Part shown: in pieces, positions 46,291 through 55,883 of the stretch
Numbering within the stretch: the stretch's first letter is position 1
Layout of the letters: the number at the start of each line of letters is the position of its first letter
Source of the DNA: MPNO01 sp965205995
GTDB lineage: Bacteria; Pseudomonadota; Alphaproteobacteria; MPNO01
Direction of reading: 5' to 3'
Assembly (NCBI GenBank): GCA_965205995.1
Contig: OZ242200.1
Location: 1,798,001 to 1,862,000, forward strand
DNA length: 64,000 nt
Made by a program: the position numbers and the translations under genes
The notes under the pieces: generated by a model
What the model saw: the letters and a program-made list of their open reading frames with translations, nothing else
Told to the model about the DNA's origin: nothing
Database searches by the model: none

Positions 46291-47280
46291 CTATTTGCGC
46301 GCGAGCAGCTTCTTCTGATTGGCCTCAAGCGCCGCCGTCCAGAGGCCTTTTTCCTTGAAATAGGCGATCGCGCCATCGTGAAAGGGTAGCGGGACGTTCT
46401 TGAGCGCGCGGTTCAGGTTCCACTGGAGGGCAGCCTTGTGATAGGAGCCGAACTCCTTGGTATTCTCGAGGATCGCCTTGGCGACCTTGTAAACCGTGTC
46501 GTCGGATACGCCGGGCCGCGCCAGGAAATACGTGTTCAGGCCGATCAGGTGGACGTCCCTGGATTGCCCCTTGTAGGCGCCCTTGGGGAACGTGGCCGGC
46601 CACATCATGGGCGGCAGGTGCGCTAGCATGGCGTCGCGTTGGGCCTTCGACACATAGAGGAAATCGATCACCCCGTCCTGCATCGGCTTTGCGACCGCGG
46701 CCGCGCGACGGCTGAACGGCATCACGCCGGCGGCGATGCTGCCCGCGCGGAAAGCCTTGTACGCTTGCGGCGAATTGGTGGTCGCGACCGTCTTCACGCC
46801 GGTCACACCCGAGACCTTTTGCATCGCCTTCCAGACGAGCTCGATCTCCGGAAGCGCCCGGCGCTTACCGACAATGGTTTTCCCCTTGAGCTCGGAGAGC
46901 TTGGTGATGCCCGAGCCCTTGCGAACCAGCAACCAGCGAAAGCTCGCCTGTCCCTGCATGACGAGCCGGACGTCGACGGGCTGCTTGAAATTATGCGTGC
47001 CGTAATAGCCGCTGAACGCCGCGAACGAGTTGGCGAGCGCGAACTCGATCCGCTTGGCCGCAAGGCCGCGTACATTGGCGGACGACCCGCCGACGGGCTC
47101 GGCCGTCGCGTTGATCTTGGCGTGCTTGGTGATGATCTCGGATGCGCCGATGGCAATCGCGTAGAAGGCGCTCCCGACGCTGGACGTGCCGATGCGGATG
47201 GCGTCCTGCGCGGCGGCGGGACCGGCGAGAGCCAGCAATGCGAGTGCAGAAGTCGCGCATCTCATCGCAAGTCTGTTCAT
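46291..47280 (-). CDS. TAXI family TRAP transporter solute-binding protein
   Basis: 329 aa with signal peptide (RLAMRCATSALALLALAGPAAAQ). TAXI family start IRIGTSSVGSAFYAIAIGASEIITKHAKINATAEPVGGSSANVRGLAAKRIEFALAN is well conserved. It delivers an unidentified organic acid to the fused permease downstream. First gene of a same-strand run that continues with permease, methyltransferase, LLM enzyme and hydrolase. Confidence 0.92.
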   Translation of the reverse strand: MNRLAMRCATSALALLALAGPAAAQDAIRIGTSSVGSAFYAIAIGASEIITKHAKINATAEPVGGSSANVRGLAAKRIEFALANSFAAFSGYYGTHNFKQPVDVRLVMQGQASFRWLLVRKGSGITKLSELKGKTIVGKRRALPEIELVWKAMQKVSGVTGVKTVATTNSPQAYKAFRAGSIAAGVMPFSRRAAAVAKPMQDGVIDFLYVSKAQRDAMLAHLPPMMWPATFPKGAYKGQSRDVHLIGLNTYFLARPGVSDDTVYKVAKAILENTKEFGSYHKAALQWNLNRALKNVPLPFHDGAIAYFKEKGLWTAALEANQKKLLARK

Positions 47281-47469
47281 CGTGGCTTCCTTCAGGGTTG
47301 TGCGTCGTTCCGGAGCTCGATGCTACTCCGACGGACGGGCTTGGAAAACCGGAAGCCATTGCGCGAATATCTTTCCCGGGAGAGTAGTTTCGCCGGACGG
47401 TTGACCCGGTGCTCGTAAGGCGCTTGCCTTGAAGCGACCCGTCGCGAGGCCAAGGAGGCACGTCCTTCC

Positions 47470-48690
47470 ATGCTGTCCACCGAACGGAACGAGCGCCTGA
47501 CCCGCGTGGGGCCCGGCACGCCCGCCGGAGAGTGGCTGCGCCGCTTCTGGCACCCCATCGCCGTATCCGACCGATGGGATGGAATTTCGACCCTCTGGCA
47601 ATGCAGCCGCAAGGTGAGCTTCGAGGGCGAGTCCGGTACGGCGGAGAGCTGGGGCGAGCGTCTCGGCAGCTTCGAGGGCGCGCCGATGCGGGTGCGCATC
47701 CTGGGGGAAGACCTCGTTCTCTTCCGGGACGGCGCGGGGCGGCCGGGCCTGATCGGTCTCCACTGCCCCCACCGCGGCACGTCCCTGGAGCATGGCCGGA
47801 TCGAGGAGCGCGGCATCTCCTGCTGCTATCACGGCTGGCTGTTCGACGTCGAAGGGCGTTGCCTCGAAATGCCGGCGGAGCCCGCGCTCAGCAACTTCCC
47901 CGAAAAAGTGCGGCATACCGCTTACCCGCTGCGCGAGATGGGCGGTCTGATCTGGGCCTATATGGGGCGGGACAACCCGCCCGTTTTGCCGCGCTTCGAC
48001 GTGATTGGCCGCGCCGATGGTGTCCGGTCGGTCGAGAACTACGGTTTGTGGCCCGTGAACTGGCTCCAGATCTGCGAGAACTCGGTCGACCAGGTCCACA
48101 CGACGATCCTCCATGGCGGAACGGGCGGAGAGCGGCGCGACATCTGGGGCGACGAGATGCCCCGGATCGTGTGGCAGGAAGAGCCGCTCGGAATCAAGTC
48201 GTCCGCGGATCGGCCGGGGCGCGGCAACCGGCGGGCTTCCTACTATGTCCTGCCGACCATGCACCGCCTGCCGCAGCCCTGGCCCGGCGGCCGTATCAGA
48301 TGGCCGCGCTTCTCGGCCAACTGGCGCACACCCGTCGACGATCGCAACACGCTGGTGTTCGCCGCCTGCTTCACGCCCGAGATCGAAGGCCGCCTGCCGG
48401 AGCTGCCGGACGGCGTTACGTTCGATGTCACAAACGCCATCCGCGCGCACAGGGAACAGGATTTCGTCGCCATCGCCAGCCAGGGCCGGGTTTCCGACCG
48501 CGCCGCCGAGCACCTGGCGACGTCCGACGAAGGCGTGATCCTGCTGCGCCGGCTGATCGAACGGGGAATCGACGATGTCGCGGCCGGCAAAGAGCCCAAG
48601 GGCGTGCTGCGGGGCATCGAACAACCGGACGCCGTGATCGACCTCTCGGACATGGCATATGACAGTCTTCTGGACATCACGGGCGCATAG
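47470..48690 (+). CDS. Rieske non-heme iron oxygenase, alpha subunit
   Basis: 406 aa. The Rieske 2Fe-2S site is LHCPHRGTSLEHG...CCYHGW (CxH and CxxH). The catalytic domain has NWLQICENSVDQVHTTILH, giving the bridging Asp and the two iron-binding His. The architecture is that of single-component-type phthalate/vanillate oxygenases, without a beta subunit. A reductase is not adjacent. Divergent from the TRAP binding protein, so import and oxidation may share regulation. The second Rieske gene follows 117 nt downstream. Confidence 0.9.
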   Translation: MLSTERNERLTRVGPGTPAGEWLRRFWHPIAVSDRWDGISTLWQCSRKVSFEGESGTAESWGERLGSFEGAPMRVRILGEDLVLFRDGAGRPGLIGLHCPHRGTSLEHGRIEERGISCCYHGWLFDVEGRCLEMPAEPALSNFPEKVRHTAYPLREMGGLIWAYMGRDNPPVLPRFDVIGRADGVRSVENYGLWPVNWLQICENSVDQVHTTILHGGTGGERRDIWGDEMPRIVWQEEPLGIKSSADRPGRGNRRASYYVLPTMHRLPQPWPGGRIRWPRFSANWRTPVDDRNTLVFAACFTPEIEGRLPELPDGVTFDVTNAIRAHREQDFVAIASQGRVSDRAAEHLATSDEGVILLRRLIERGIDDVAAGKEPKGVLRGIEQPDAVIDLSDMAYDSLLDITGA

Positions 48691-48807
48691 TCCCGGGACG
48701 CAGCGGCAGAAGTGACGGCGCCAACCCGGGGAACGGGTGCGCGAGCCCGGGTACTCCGTGGTATTGTGATCGTCGGCAATTTACCTTGACCGGATGGGAG
48801 TGACCCC

Positions 48808-50136
48808 ATGCTGTCGCGGGAAGAAAACGACCTTTTGACCCGGGTCGGGCCGGGTGCGCCGATGGGCGAGCTGATGCGGCGCTACTGGGTGCCGGCGTGC
48901 TTTTCGCACCATCTGGCCGAGCCCGACTGTCCGCCGATCCGGGTGCGGCTGCTGTGTGAAGACCTGGTCGCCTTCCGTGATACCGAGGGCCGCGTCGGGC
49001 TCGTCGACGAGCGTTGCCCGCATCGCACCGCGTCCCTGTTTTTCGGGCGCAACGAGGAATGTGGCCTGCGCTGCGTCTATCACGGCTGGAAGTTCGACGT
49101 CGAAGGCAATTGTGTCGACATGCCGTCGGAGCCCGACGGCACCGGCTTCCAGCACAAGGTCAAGATCAAAGCCTATCCGTGTTTCGAGCGCGGCGGGATG
49201 ATCTGGACCTATATGGGTCCGGCCGAGCACAAGCCCGGGTTCCCCGATCTCGAATGGACCATGGTGCCGGATTCGTTCCGCTACATGACCCGCCATATCC
49301 ATGAATGCAACTGGATGCAGGGTCTCGAAGGCGGGTTCGATACCAGCCATCTCGCCTTTTTGCACACCGGTAGCGTCGCAAGCGGTTTCGACGTGCCAAC
49401 CGAATACGAGGTGATCCCGACCGATTTCGGCTTCGTCGCCGGCACCGGGCGGACGACCGATACCGGCGACATCCACTGGACCGCCAATGTCATGCTGGTG
49501 CCGTTCCACAAGGTGATCTCGACGACCCCGCCGGGCGCCCATGTCTGGATGCCGATCGATGACGAGACCACCATGCTTTACAGCGTCGATTTCAACAGCA
49601 GCCGGCCGCTTGAGGAAGACGAGCTCGTCAACTCGAAGGAGTATCTCTACATCCATACCGAGAACCGGCCCGGCACCGACTACGCCATCCAGTCGAAGGA
49701 TAACGACTACCTGATCGACCGTATCGAACAGCGCAGCGGCAAGTCGTTTACCGGAATGAAGGGGCTCGGCGTGCAGGACTGCGCGATCCAGGAATCGATG
49801 GGCCCGATTGCCGACCGCACCATCGAGCATCTCGGTATCAGCGACACGGCGATTATCAAGATCCGCAAGCTGCTGCTGCAGTCGCGCGAGGATGACGAAC
49901 GCCTGACCGGCGTCGGTCCGGGGACGCCGATGGGCGAGCCGATGCGGTCCGGGGACGCCGATGGGCGAGCCGATGCGGCGCTACTGGGTGCCGGCGGGAT
50001 TTTCCGACCGGCTGGCAGAGTCGCCCGGCAACCGGACGAGGCACCGTCCGGCGGCCCCGACATGGTGCCGCGGGATGCGCTACCGTTACTTCCCGACCGG
50101 ATGCCCGCCTTTGACGAGCTGGCCAAGAAACTTTGA
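48808..50136 (+). CDS. Rieske non-heme iron oxygenase alpha subunit with rearranged C terminus
   Basis: The reading frame is 442 aa. Rieske site ERCPHRTASLFFGRNEECGLRCVYHGW and catalytic NWMQGLEGGFDTSHLAFLH are intact, so the enzyme core to about residue 365 looks functional. After KIRKLLLQSREDDERL the sequence restarts like the N terminus of another Rieske gene (TGVGPGTPMGEPM), is duplicated by 31 bp and shifted, and ends in unrelated sequence. In a different frame, RRYWVPAGFSDRLAESP continues the Rieske N terminus. The tail is therefore a leftover of a third paralog. The aminotransferase starts 11 nt after the stop. Confidence 0.85.
   Translation: MLSREENDLLTRVGPGAPMGELMRRYWVPACFSHHLAEPDCPPIRVRLLCEDLVAFRDTEGRVGLVDERCPHRTASLFFGRNEECGLRCVYHGWKFDVEGNCVDMPSEPDGTGFQHKVKIKAYPCFERGGMIWTYMGPAEHKPGFPDLEWTMVPDSFRYMTRHIHECNWMQGLEGGFDTSHLAFLHTGSVASGFDVPTEYEVIPTDFGFVAGTGRTTDTGDIHWTANVMLVPFHKVISTTPPGAHVWMPIDDETTMLYSVDFNSSRPLEEDELVNSKEYLYIHTENRPGTDYAIQSKDNDYLIDRIEQRSGKSFTGMKGLGVQDCAIQESMGPIADRTIEHLGISDTAIIKIRKLLLQSREDDERLTGVGPGTPMGEPMRSGDADGRADAALLGAGGIFRPAGRVARQPDEAPSGGPDMVPRDALPLLPDRMPAFDELAKKL
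49917..49978 (+). repeat. 31-bp tandem duplication in the Rieske gene tail
   Basis: Two identical adjacent 31-nt units (each begins TCCGGGGACGCCGATGGGCG) at 49917-49947 and 49948-49978. 31 is not a multiple of 3, so the duplication shifts the frame. The flanking sequence on both sides resembles the 5' coding part of this gene at 48841-48915, showing that a Rieske start region was copied here. Confidence 0.85.
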
Positions 50137-50147
50137 GGGAGAGAGCC

Positions 50148-51047
50148 ATGGACGAGGGATGCGTGTTCATCGGCGGCGAGTACGTCGCCCCCAACGACGC
50201 CCGGATGTCGATCTTCGATGCCGGCTTCGTATGGGGCGACACCGTTTACGACGTGACCTCCACCCGGGACGGCTGGTTCTTCATGCTGGATGAGCATCTC
50301 GAGCGCTTTTCCCGGTCCTGCGCCGGGTTCCGGCTGGAGAACCCCTATAGCGCCGACGATATGCGCGGCATCCTGGCCGAATGCGTGGCGCGGTCGGGGC
50401 ACGACAACTGCTATGTGAAGCTCCAGCTCACCCGCGGCGTCATCCAGGGCCAGGCCCGCGACCCCCGCCTCGGCACGCCCGAGTTCGTGGCCTACGCAAC
50501 GCCTTACGTCTGGATCTGGGGCGAGGAGAAGTGCCGCAACGGCGCCGCGCTCTATGTCAGTGGCATCGAGCGCGTCTCGTCCAAGGCGATCGACGCCCGC
50601 TACAAGAACTACAACCGGGCGGACTTGGTGCAGGCCCGCTTCGAGGCCTACGACCACGGCTGCGACGACGCGCTGCTGGTGGGCGCCGATGGCGCGCTCA
50701 CCGAGGGGCCGGGGTACAACATCTTCGTGGTGAGGGGCGGCGCGGTCGCGACACCCGATGCCAACGTTCTGGAGGGCATCACGCGGCGCGCGGTGGCCGA
50801 GCTCTGCGACGAGGCAGGCATCCCCTTCTCCTGCCGCAGAGTGGAGCCGGGTGAGCTGGACTCGGCCGACGAGGTTTTTGCAGGCACCACGGCCGGCGGC
50901 GTCATGCCGGTGATACGCATCGCAGACAAGCCGATCGGCAACGGCCATGCCGGCCTCGTCACCAGCCACATTCAGTCCCGTTACTGGAGCAAGCGCGCCG
51001 ACGGCTGGCACGGTACGCGGGTGGAGGACCTCATCGAGGCCGCCTAG
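50148..51047 (+). CDS. Class IV aminotransferase (BCAT/D-amino acid transaminase-like)
   Basis: 299 aa PLP enzyme of fold type IV. FIGGEYVAPNDARMSIFDAGFVWGDTVYDVTS is the conserved N-terminal region, the PLP lysine is in DARYKNYNR and the cofactor-binding segment is LTEGPGYNIFVV, with EVFAGTTAGGVMPV following. Amino-group transfer to or from a branched-chain, D- or beta-amino acid is expected. The ATG at 50148 follows GAGGGAGAGA. It lies in a plus-strand set with two Rieske oxygenases and a sulfatase. Confidence 0.9.
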   Translation: MDEGCVFIGGEYVAPNDARMSIFDAGFVWGDTVYDVTSTRDGWFFMLDEHLERFSRSCAGFRLENPYSADDMRGILAECVARSGHDNCYVKLQLTRGVIQGQARDPRLGTPEFVAYATPYVWIWGEEKCRNGAALYVSGIERVSSKAIDARYKNYNRADLVQARFEAYDHGCDDALLVGADGALTEGPGYNIFVVRGGAVATPDANVLEGITRRAVAELCDEAGIPFSCRRVEPGELDSADEVFAGTTAGGVMPVIRIADKPIGNGHAGLVTSHIQSRYWSKRADGWHGTRVEDLIEAA

Positions 51048-51153
51048 CCGAAGCGCTGGCGTGACGGGATGGCGCATGAAACACTGACATCAAGCCATGC
51101 GCCCGCATTGAGGGCGGCTTGATATCCGCGGCCGTTCAACCACACGAAAATCG

Positions 51154-52701
51154 ATGGCAAAGCGTCCGAACCTCCTTCTGATCATGGCCGACCAGCTCAC
51201 CCCGCAGATGCTGCGCGCCTACGGCCGCTCCCCGGCGCGTACTCCGTATATCGACCGTCTCGCCGAGGAAGGCGTCGTGTTCGAGAACGCCTACTGCAAC
51301 TTTCCGCTCTGCGCGCCGGCAAGGTTCTCGATGTTGAGCGGACGGCTGCCCTCGCGGATCGGCGCGTTCGACAACGCGGTCGAGCTCCCCTCCTCGGTCC
51401 CGACCTTTAACCACTATCTGCGCGTCGCAGGCTACCGCACCTGTCTCGCCGGCAAGATGCACTTCGTCGGACCCGATCAGCTTCACGGCTACGAGGAGCG
51501 CGTCACCACCGACGTCTATCCGTCCGCTTTCCTGTGGTCGCCGGACTGGCGCCTGGATGACGAGAGCTGGCTTGAGTGGTACCACAGCATGCACGCGGTG
51601 CTCGATGCCGGGCCGCACCGCCGCAGCGTCAACGTCGCCTACGACGACGAGGTCGAGTTCGAGGCAATACGCTGGCTGCACGAGCGGGCCGACGACAACG
51701 ACCACCAGCCATTCGCGCTCACCGTGTCGTTCATCTCCCCCCACGATCCCTATCTCGCGCCTCCCTCGTGGTGGGAACGGTACCGCGGCGTCGAGATGGA
51801 TCGCCCGGCGGTCGCGGACATTTCGCTCGAGAATCGGGACCCTCATAGCCGGCGGCACTGGTTCCTCACGGGGCGACACCGCGACGCGGTCGGCGAATCG
51901 GATGTTCTGCGCATGCGCCGCGCCTATTGCGCGGTGACGGGCTATATCGATGCGAAAATCGGCAAGCTACTGAAAACCCTCGACGATATCGGCGCAGCCG
52001 ACGACACGATGATCGTCTTCACGTCCGATCACGGCGACTCGCTCGGCGAGCGCGGCATGTTCTTCAAGATGTCCTTCTTCGAATGGTCGCTCCGGGTTCC
52101 CCTGATAATGCACGCACCCTTCGCCTTCGCGCCGCGCCGGGTGCAAGCCAATGTCTCTCTCCTCGATCTCTTTCCAACCCTGCTCGAAGCGGCGGGCGAC
52201 GGCGCCTTGCCGGAGCTGGCGGCGCCGATCGACGGCCGCTCGCTTGCCCCGCTGGCGTCTGCGGCCGGCGCGCCGGACTGGCCGGACCTGGTGTGCGCCG
52301 AGTACACGGCCGAGGGCGTGCGTGCGCCCCAGCTGATGGTCCGAAAGGGCCCGCACAAGCTCATCGCGGGTCATGGCGACCCGCCGATGCTCTTCGACCT
52401 CAGCGCCGACCCGGACGAACTCCACGACCTCGCCCGCCGTCCCGCCAGCGCCGGTGCACGCGCGGAACTGGAAGCAATCGCCGCCGAAACCTGGGATGTC
52501 GATGCCCTGGATCGAGCGGTGCGGGAGAGCCAGGCGGCGCGGCGCCTCGTGAGCGCGGCGCTCGGCGCCGGCGCTCGCACACCCTGGGACTACCAGCCGG
52601 TGCGCGACGCTTCGCGTCATTATTTCCGCGAGTTGGGCGACGTCCAGGATTCCTATTCGGGCTCGGTGCGGCACGAGGTGTCAACGCCGGCGCGGGACTG
52701 A
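51154..52701 (+). CDS. Sulfatase (choline-sulfatase/arylsulfatase-like)
   Basis: 515 aa. The modification motif CxPxR is present as LCAPARFSMLSGRLPSR, so the Cys should be converted to formylglycine by an anaerobic or FGE-type maturase not present here. Metal-site segments: LLLIMADQLTP near the start and FTSDHGDSLGERGMFFK later. No signal peptide, so cytoplasmic action as in BetC is likely. C-terminal region VRKGPHKLIAGHGDPPMLFDLSADPDELHDLA is typical of the family. Substrate could be choline sulfate or another sulfate ester. Confidence 0.88.
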   Translation: MAKRPNLLLIMADQLTPQMLRAYGRSPARTPYIDRLAEEGVVFENAYCNFPLCAPARFSMLSGRLPSRIGAFDNAVELPSSVPTFNHYLRVAGYRTCLAGKMHFVGPDQLHGYEERVTTDVYPSAFLWSPDWRLDDESWLEWYHSMHAVLDAGPHRRSVNVAYDDEVEFEAIRWLHERADDNDHQPFALTVSFISPHDPYLAPPSWWERYRGVEMDRPAVADISLENRDPHSRRHWFLTGRHRDAVGESDVLRMRRAYCAVTGYIDAKIGKLLKTLDDIGAADDTMIVFTSDHGDSLGERGMFFKMSFFEWSLRVPLIMHAPFAFAPRRVQANVSLLDLFPTLLEAAGDGALPELAAPIDGRSLAPLASAAGAPDWPDLVCAEYTAEGVRAPQLMVRKGPHKLIAGHGDPPMLFDLSADPDELHDLARRPASAGARAELEAIAAETWDVDALDRAVRESQAARRLVSAALGAGARTPWDYQPVRDASRHYFRELGDVQDSYSGSVRHEVSTPARD

Positions 52702-52915
52702 GCCGAGAGGCGGCGCAAGAGACTGCCACCCGGGCTGACGCGTTGACTTCGATCTGAGGCCGGGGTCTGGGTCCGCGTAGGGGTTCTTCGGCGGGCGCGG
52801 ACAAAGGCGCTATGCAGGGCTCAAGCGGTTTGCGCCCTGCCGACCGCCCGAAGGGTGGCCATCGCCGGGGTAGCGCGACGTGCCCGCCGTTAACAAGGTT
52901 CGCGTGTGGATCGGA

Positions 52916-53749
52916 TCACACCAGCTTGGCGCTGATCCCGCCGTCCACCACCAGCTCGGCGCCCGTCACGTAGCGGGCGTCGTCGCTGGCCAGGAACAGG
53001 GCGGCGTGGGCGACGTCCCAGCCGTCGCCCATATAGCCGGTCGGGCACTGGGCGTCGCGGGCCTCGACCATCCGGCCGACATCGCCGCCGCCATAGGAAT
53101 CCTTCAGCGGCTCGACGATCATCGGCGTGTTCATCAGCCCGGGCAGGATGGCGTTGGCGCGGATGCCCCGGCCGGCATATTCCAGCGCGATCGACCGGGT
53201 CAGCGGCAGGACGGCGCCCTTGGTGACCGCATAGGTGATATAGGGCACGCCGGTCCAGCGGATGCCGGAGACCGAGGAGATATTGACGATGGCGCCGCGG
53301 CCGATCGAGCGGCCGTCGGCATCGATGCGGAATTCGTTGCCTTCCATCGCCGGCAGGACGGCGCGGCAGGTCAGGAACATGCTCTTCAGATTGACCGCGT
53401 GGACCCGGTCCCATTCGGCCTCGTCCACCTCGGCGGTGGGCCTGGGGACGACGATCCCGACATTGTTGTGCAGCACGTCGATCCGGCCGAACCGGTCGAG
53501 GCAGGCATCGACCATCGCCTGGACCCGGTCGGCGCGGCTGACATCGGCGGTGAAGGTCTCGGCCGTTCCGCCCTCTCCGGCGATGATGCCGGCCGTCTCG
53601 CCGGCGGCTTCGGGGTCGATATCGACCGCCAGCACCTTCGCCCCTTCGCGCGCGAACAGCACCGCCGCCGCCTTGCCGTTGCCCCAGCCCGGCCCGACCG
53701 ACCCGGCGCCGACGACGATGGCGACCCGGTCTTGCAGCTTGCCGCTCAT
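52916..53749 (-). CDS. SDR family oxidoreductase
   Basis: 277 aa classical short-chain dehydrogenase. NAD(P) motif VGAGSVGPGWGNGKAAAVLF has an unusual longer glycine loop. NNVGIVV, ISSVSGI and YITYAVTKGAV (YxxxK) supply the catalytic Ser-Tyr-Lys, and the end SDDARYVTGAELVVDGGISAKLV is standard. First product of a minus-strand group? It is 36 nt downstream of the VOC gene, so it is likely co-transcribed with it. The 214 nt to the sulfatase gene hold a GCAGGGC/GCCCTGC hairpin and no gene. Confidence 0.88.
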   Translation of the reverse strand: MSGKLQDRVAIVVGAGSVGPGWGNGKAAAVLFAREGAKVLAVDIDPEAAGETAGIIAGEGGTAETFTADVSRADRVQAMVDACLDRFGRIDVLHNNVGIVVPRPTAEVDEAEWDRVHAVNLKSMFLTCRAVLPAMEGNEFRIDADGRSIGRGAIVNISSVSGIRWTGVPYITYAVTKGAVLPLTRSIALEYAGRGIRANAILPGLMNTPMIVEPLKDSYGGGDVGRMVEARDAQCPTGYMGDGWDVAHAALFLASDDARYVTGAELVVDGGISAKLV

Positions 53750-53785
53750 GGCCCGGCCCTCCCCGCCGCTATACGCTCCGGAAGG

Positions 53786-54241
53786 CTAGCCGCTCTCCCT
53801 CGACGAAAACGGCGAGAAACCCCGCTGTTTCGCCGCCTCGCCGAACCCCTCGCCGATTTTCTCCAGGGCGATGATCTCGAGCACGTTGCGGTCCGGGTCG
53901 TGGAAATAGCACTGCCGGCCGTGGAACACCCCTTCGTGCCGTTCCTCTTCGAAGATGATCTCCACCCCGTGATCGGCCAGATGCCGCTTGGCGTCGTCAT
54001 AGGCCTCGAGATCGACCCGGAACGCATGGTGGATCAGGAACTCGTCCCCGGGATTGGGGTCGACCGGGGTCTTGCTCCGGGTCAGGATCACGTGGTCGTC
54101 GCCCGACTTCATGAACACCATGCCGATCGGCGGCACCACCTGCACCGTCTCCAGCCCGAGGACCTCGTTGTAGAACTCCTCGCTCCGTTCGGGGTCGGTG
54201 ACCGGAATCGTGAAATGCACGACGCCCTTGGTCTCAATCAT
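53786..54241 (-). CDS. VOC family protein (single domain)
   Basis: 151 aa with one glyoxalase-like domain: GVVHFTIPVTDPERSEEFYNEVLGLETVQ, metal-site His in VVHF and Glu in VLEIIALE, and CYFHDPDRNVLEI. The ATG at 54241 follows GGAGGGAGG. It is upstream of the SDR on the same strand with a 36-nt gap. Activity could be isomerase or dioxygenase; not determined. Confidence 0.85.
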   Translation of the reverse strand: MIETKGVVHFTIPVTDPERSEEFYNEVLGLETVQVVPPIGMVFMKSGDDHVILTRSKTPVDPNPGDEFLIHHAFRVDLEAYDDAKRHLADHGVEIIFEEERHEGVFHGRQCYFHDPDRNVLEIIALEKIGEGFGEAAKQRGFSPFSSRESG

Positions 54242-54314
54242 GGAATCCTCCCTCCGGTTGCCGCGCCCGTGCCGCCGCCGGCGCCGAGCCGGCGGCTGGG
54301 CGCGGGACCGGAGG

Positions 54315-55694
54315 CTATTCTGACGGTTTTCCCAGATCGTCAAAGTACTGGCGCGTGACCTTGAAGACCATGGGGGCAAGCAGCAGCAACCCGACCAGGT
54401 TGGGCACCGCCATCAGCCCGTTGAGAGTGTCCGCCAGGTTCCACACCAGATCCACCTTCACGTTGGCGAAGGCGAGCGCCGCCGCCACCCACAGGACGCG
54501 GTAGATGACGACGCTCTTCTCCTTGAACAAATACTGCCAGCACCGCTCGCCGTAATAGGACCAGCCGAGAATGGTGGTGAAGGCGAATACCGCGAGCGCG
54601 ATGGTGACGATGTACTTTCCGCCGGCGATGGAGACGTCGAAACTGGTCGAGGTCAGCACCGCGGCGGTCAGCCCGGCGCCGTCCGGGCCGGTCATCGTCC
54701 ACGCGCCCGAGGTCAGGATCACCAGCGCCGTCATCGTGCACACCACGAGGGTGTCGATGAAGGTGCCCAGCATGGCGATGATCCCCTGACGAACCGGGCT
54801 GTCGGTCTGCGCCGCCGCGTGCGCGATGGCGGCCGAGCCCAGCCCGGACTCGTTGGAGAACACGCCACGCGCGACGCCGAAGCGGACCGCCGCGGCCACT
54901 GCCGCCCCAGCGAAGCCGCCGGCGGCGGCGGCCGGGGTGAAGGCGTGGGTGAAGATCAGGCCGATGGCTTCCGGGATCGCCGTGACGTTGATGGCGAGGA
55001 TCAGCAGCGCGGCCCCGATATAGAGCACGATCATCGCCGGCACCAGCTTGCCCGCGACCTCGCCGATGCGCCGGATGCCGCCGATCACGACGATACCCAC
55101 CAGCACCGCGACGACCACCCCGGTTATCCATACCGGCAGCCCGAAGCTGTCTTCCAGTGCGTCCGCCATGGAGTTGACCTGCACCGCGTTGCCGATGCCG
55201 AACGCCGCCACCGCGCCGAATACCGCGAACGCCAGCCCGAGCCACTTGCCGAGTTCGGGGGCGAATTCGCCGACCCCGTTGCGCAGATAGTACATCGGCC
55301 CGCCGACATACTTGCCGTTCGCGTCGACCTCGCGGTAGGTGACCGCGCAGACCGCCTCGGCGTATTTGGTGGCCATGCCGAACAGCGCGATCAGCCACAT
55401 GTAGAAGATGGCGCCCGGCCCGCCCAGCGCGATCGCGGTGGCGACGCCGGCGATGTTGCCGGTGCCGACGGTCGCCGACAGCGCCGTCATGAGCGCGTTG
55501 AAGGGCTTGACCTCGCCCTCGCCCGCCGGCGCGCTCTTGTCGAACAGCAGCCGGAAGCCGTAGCCGACCTTGCGCCACGGCATGAACACCAGGCCGAGGG
55601 TCAGAAGCACCCCGGTCACGCCGAGGATGCCGAGCATCGGCGGCCCCCAGGCGAAGGCGTTGATCGAATCGATGATTACGTTAAGCCGATCCAT
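54315..55694 (-). CDS. Sodium:alanine/glycine symporter (AgcS family)
   Basis: 459 aa with about 11 transmembrane helices. Family signature NALMTALSATVGTGNIAGVATAIALGGPGAIFYMW and GVFSNESGLGSAAIAHAAAQT are clear. It imports alanine or glycine with Na+. The start is at 55694 (MDRLNVIIDSINAF) after a GGGGGG-rich site; the longer in-frame extension is not family-like. The 189 nt upstream (55695-55883) hold no gene. Confidence 0.92.
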   Translation of the reverse strand: MDRLNVIIDSINAFAWGPPMLGILGVTGVLLTLGLVFMPWRKVGYGFRLLFDKSAPAGEGEVKPFNALMTALSATVGTGNIAGVATAIALGGPGAIFYMWLIALFGMATKYAEAVCAVTYREVDANGKYVGGPMYYLRNGVGEFAPELGKWLGLAFAVFGAVAAFGIGNAVQVNSMADALEDSFGLPVWITGVVVAVLVGIVVIGGIRRIGEVAGKLVPAMIVLYIGAALLILAINVTAIPEAIGLIFTHAFTPAAAAGGFAGAAVAAAVRFGVARGVFSNESGLGSAAIAHAAAQTDSPVRQGIIAMLGTFIDTLVVCTMTALVILTSGAWTMTGPDGAGLTAAVLTSTSFDVSIAGGKYIVTIALAVFAFTTILGWSYYGERCWQYLFKEKSVVIYRVLWVAAALAFANVKVDLVWNLADTLNGLMAVPNLVGLLLLAPMVFKVTRQYFDDLGKPSE

Positions 55695-55883
55695 CGTGTG
55701 TCCCCCCTCAAGTTGCGCCGCAAGCGCAAACCTGGCACCCGTCGGGCATACGTCTCGGTTACGCCGCGATGCCCGCTGCGCATCCCATTGGGACGAGACC
55801 ACGCACCGCGATTCGCGTCAACCACGCTGCCGGGTGCGCAAGAATACGTGATGCCGGCCGGGATGGCGCCGGCATGGCTCCGG

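Noticed and set aside
44140..46389. 749-codon + strand frame
   Set aside because: Opposite the TRAP permease; charged low-complexity sequence and no family match.
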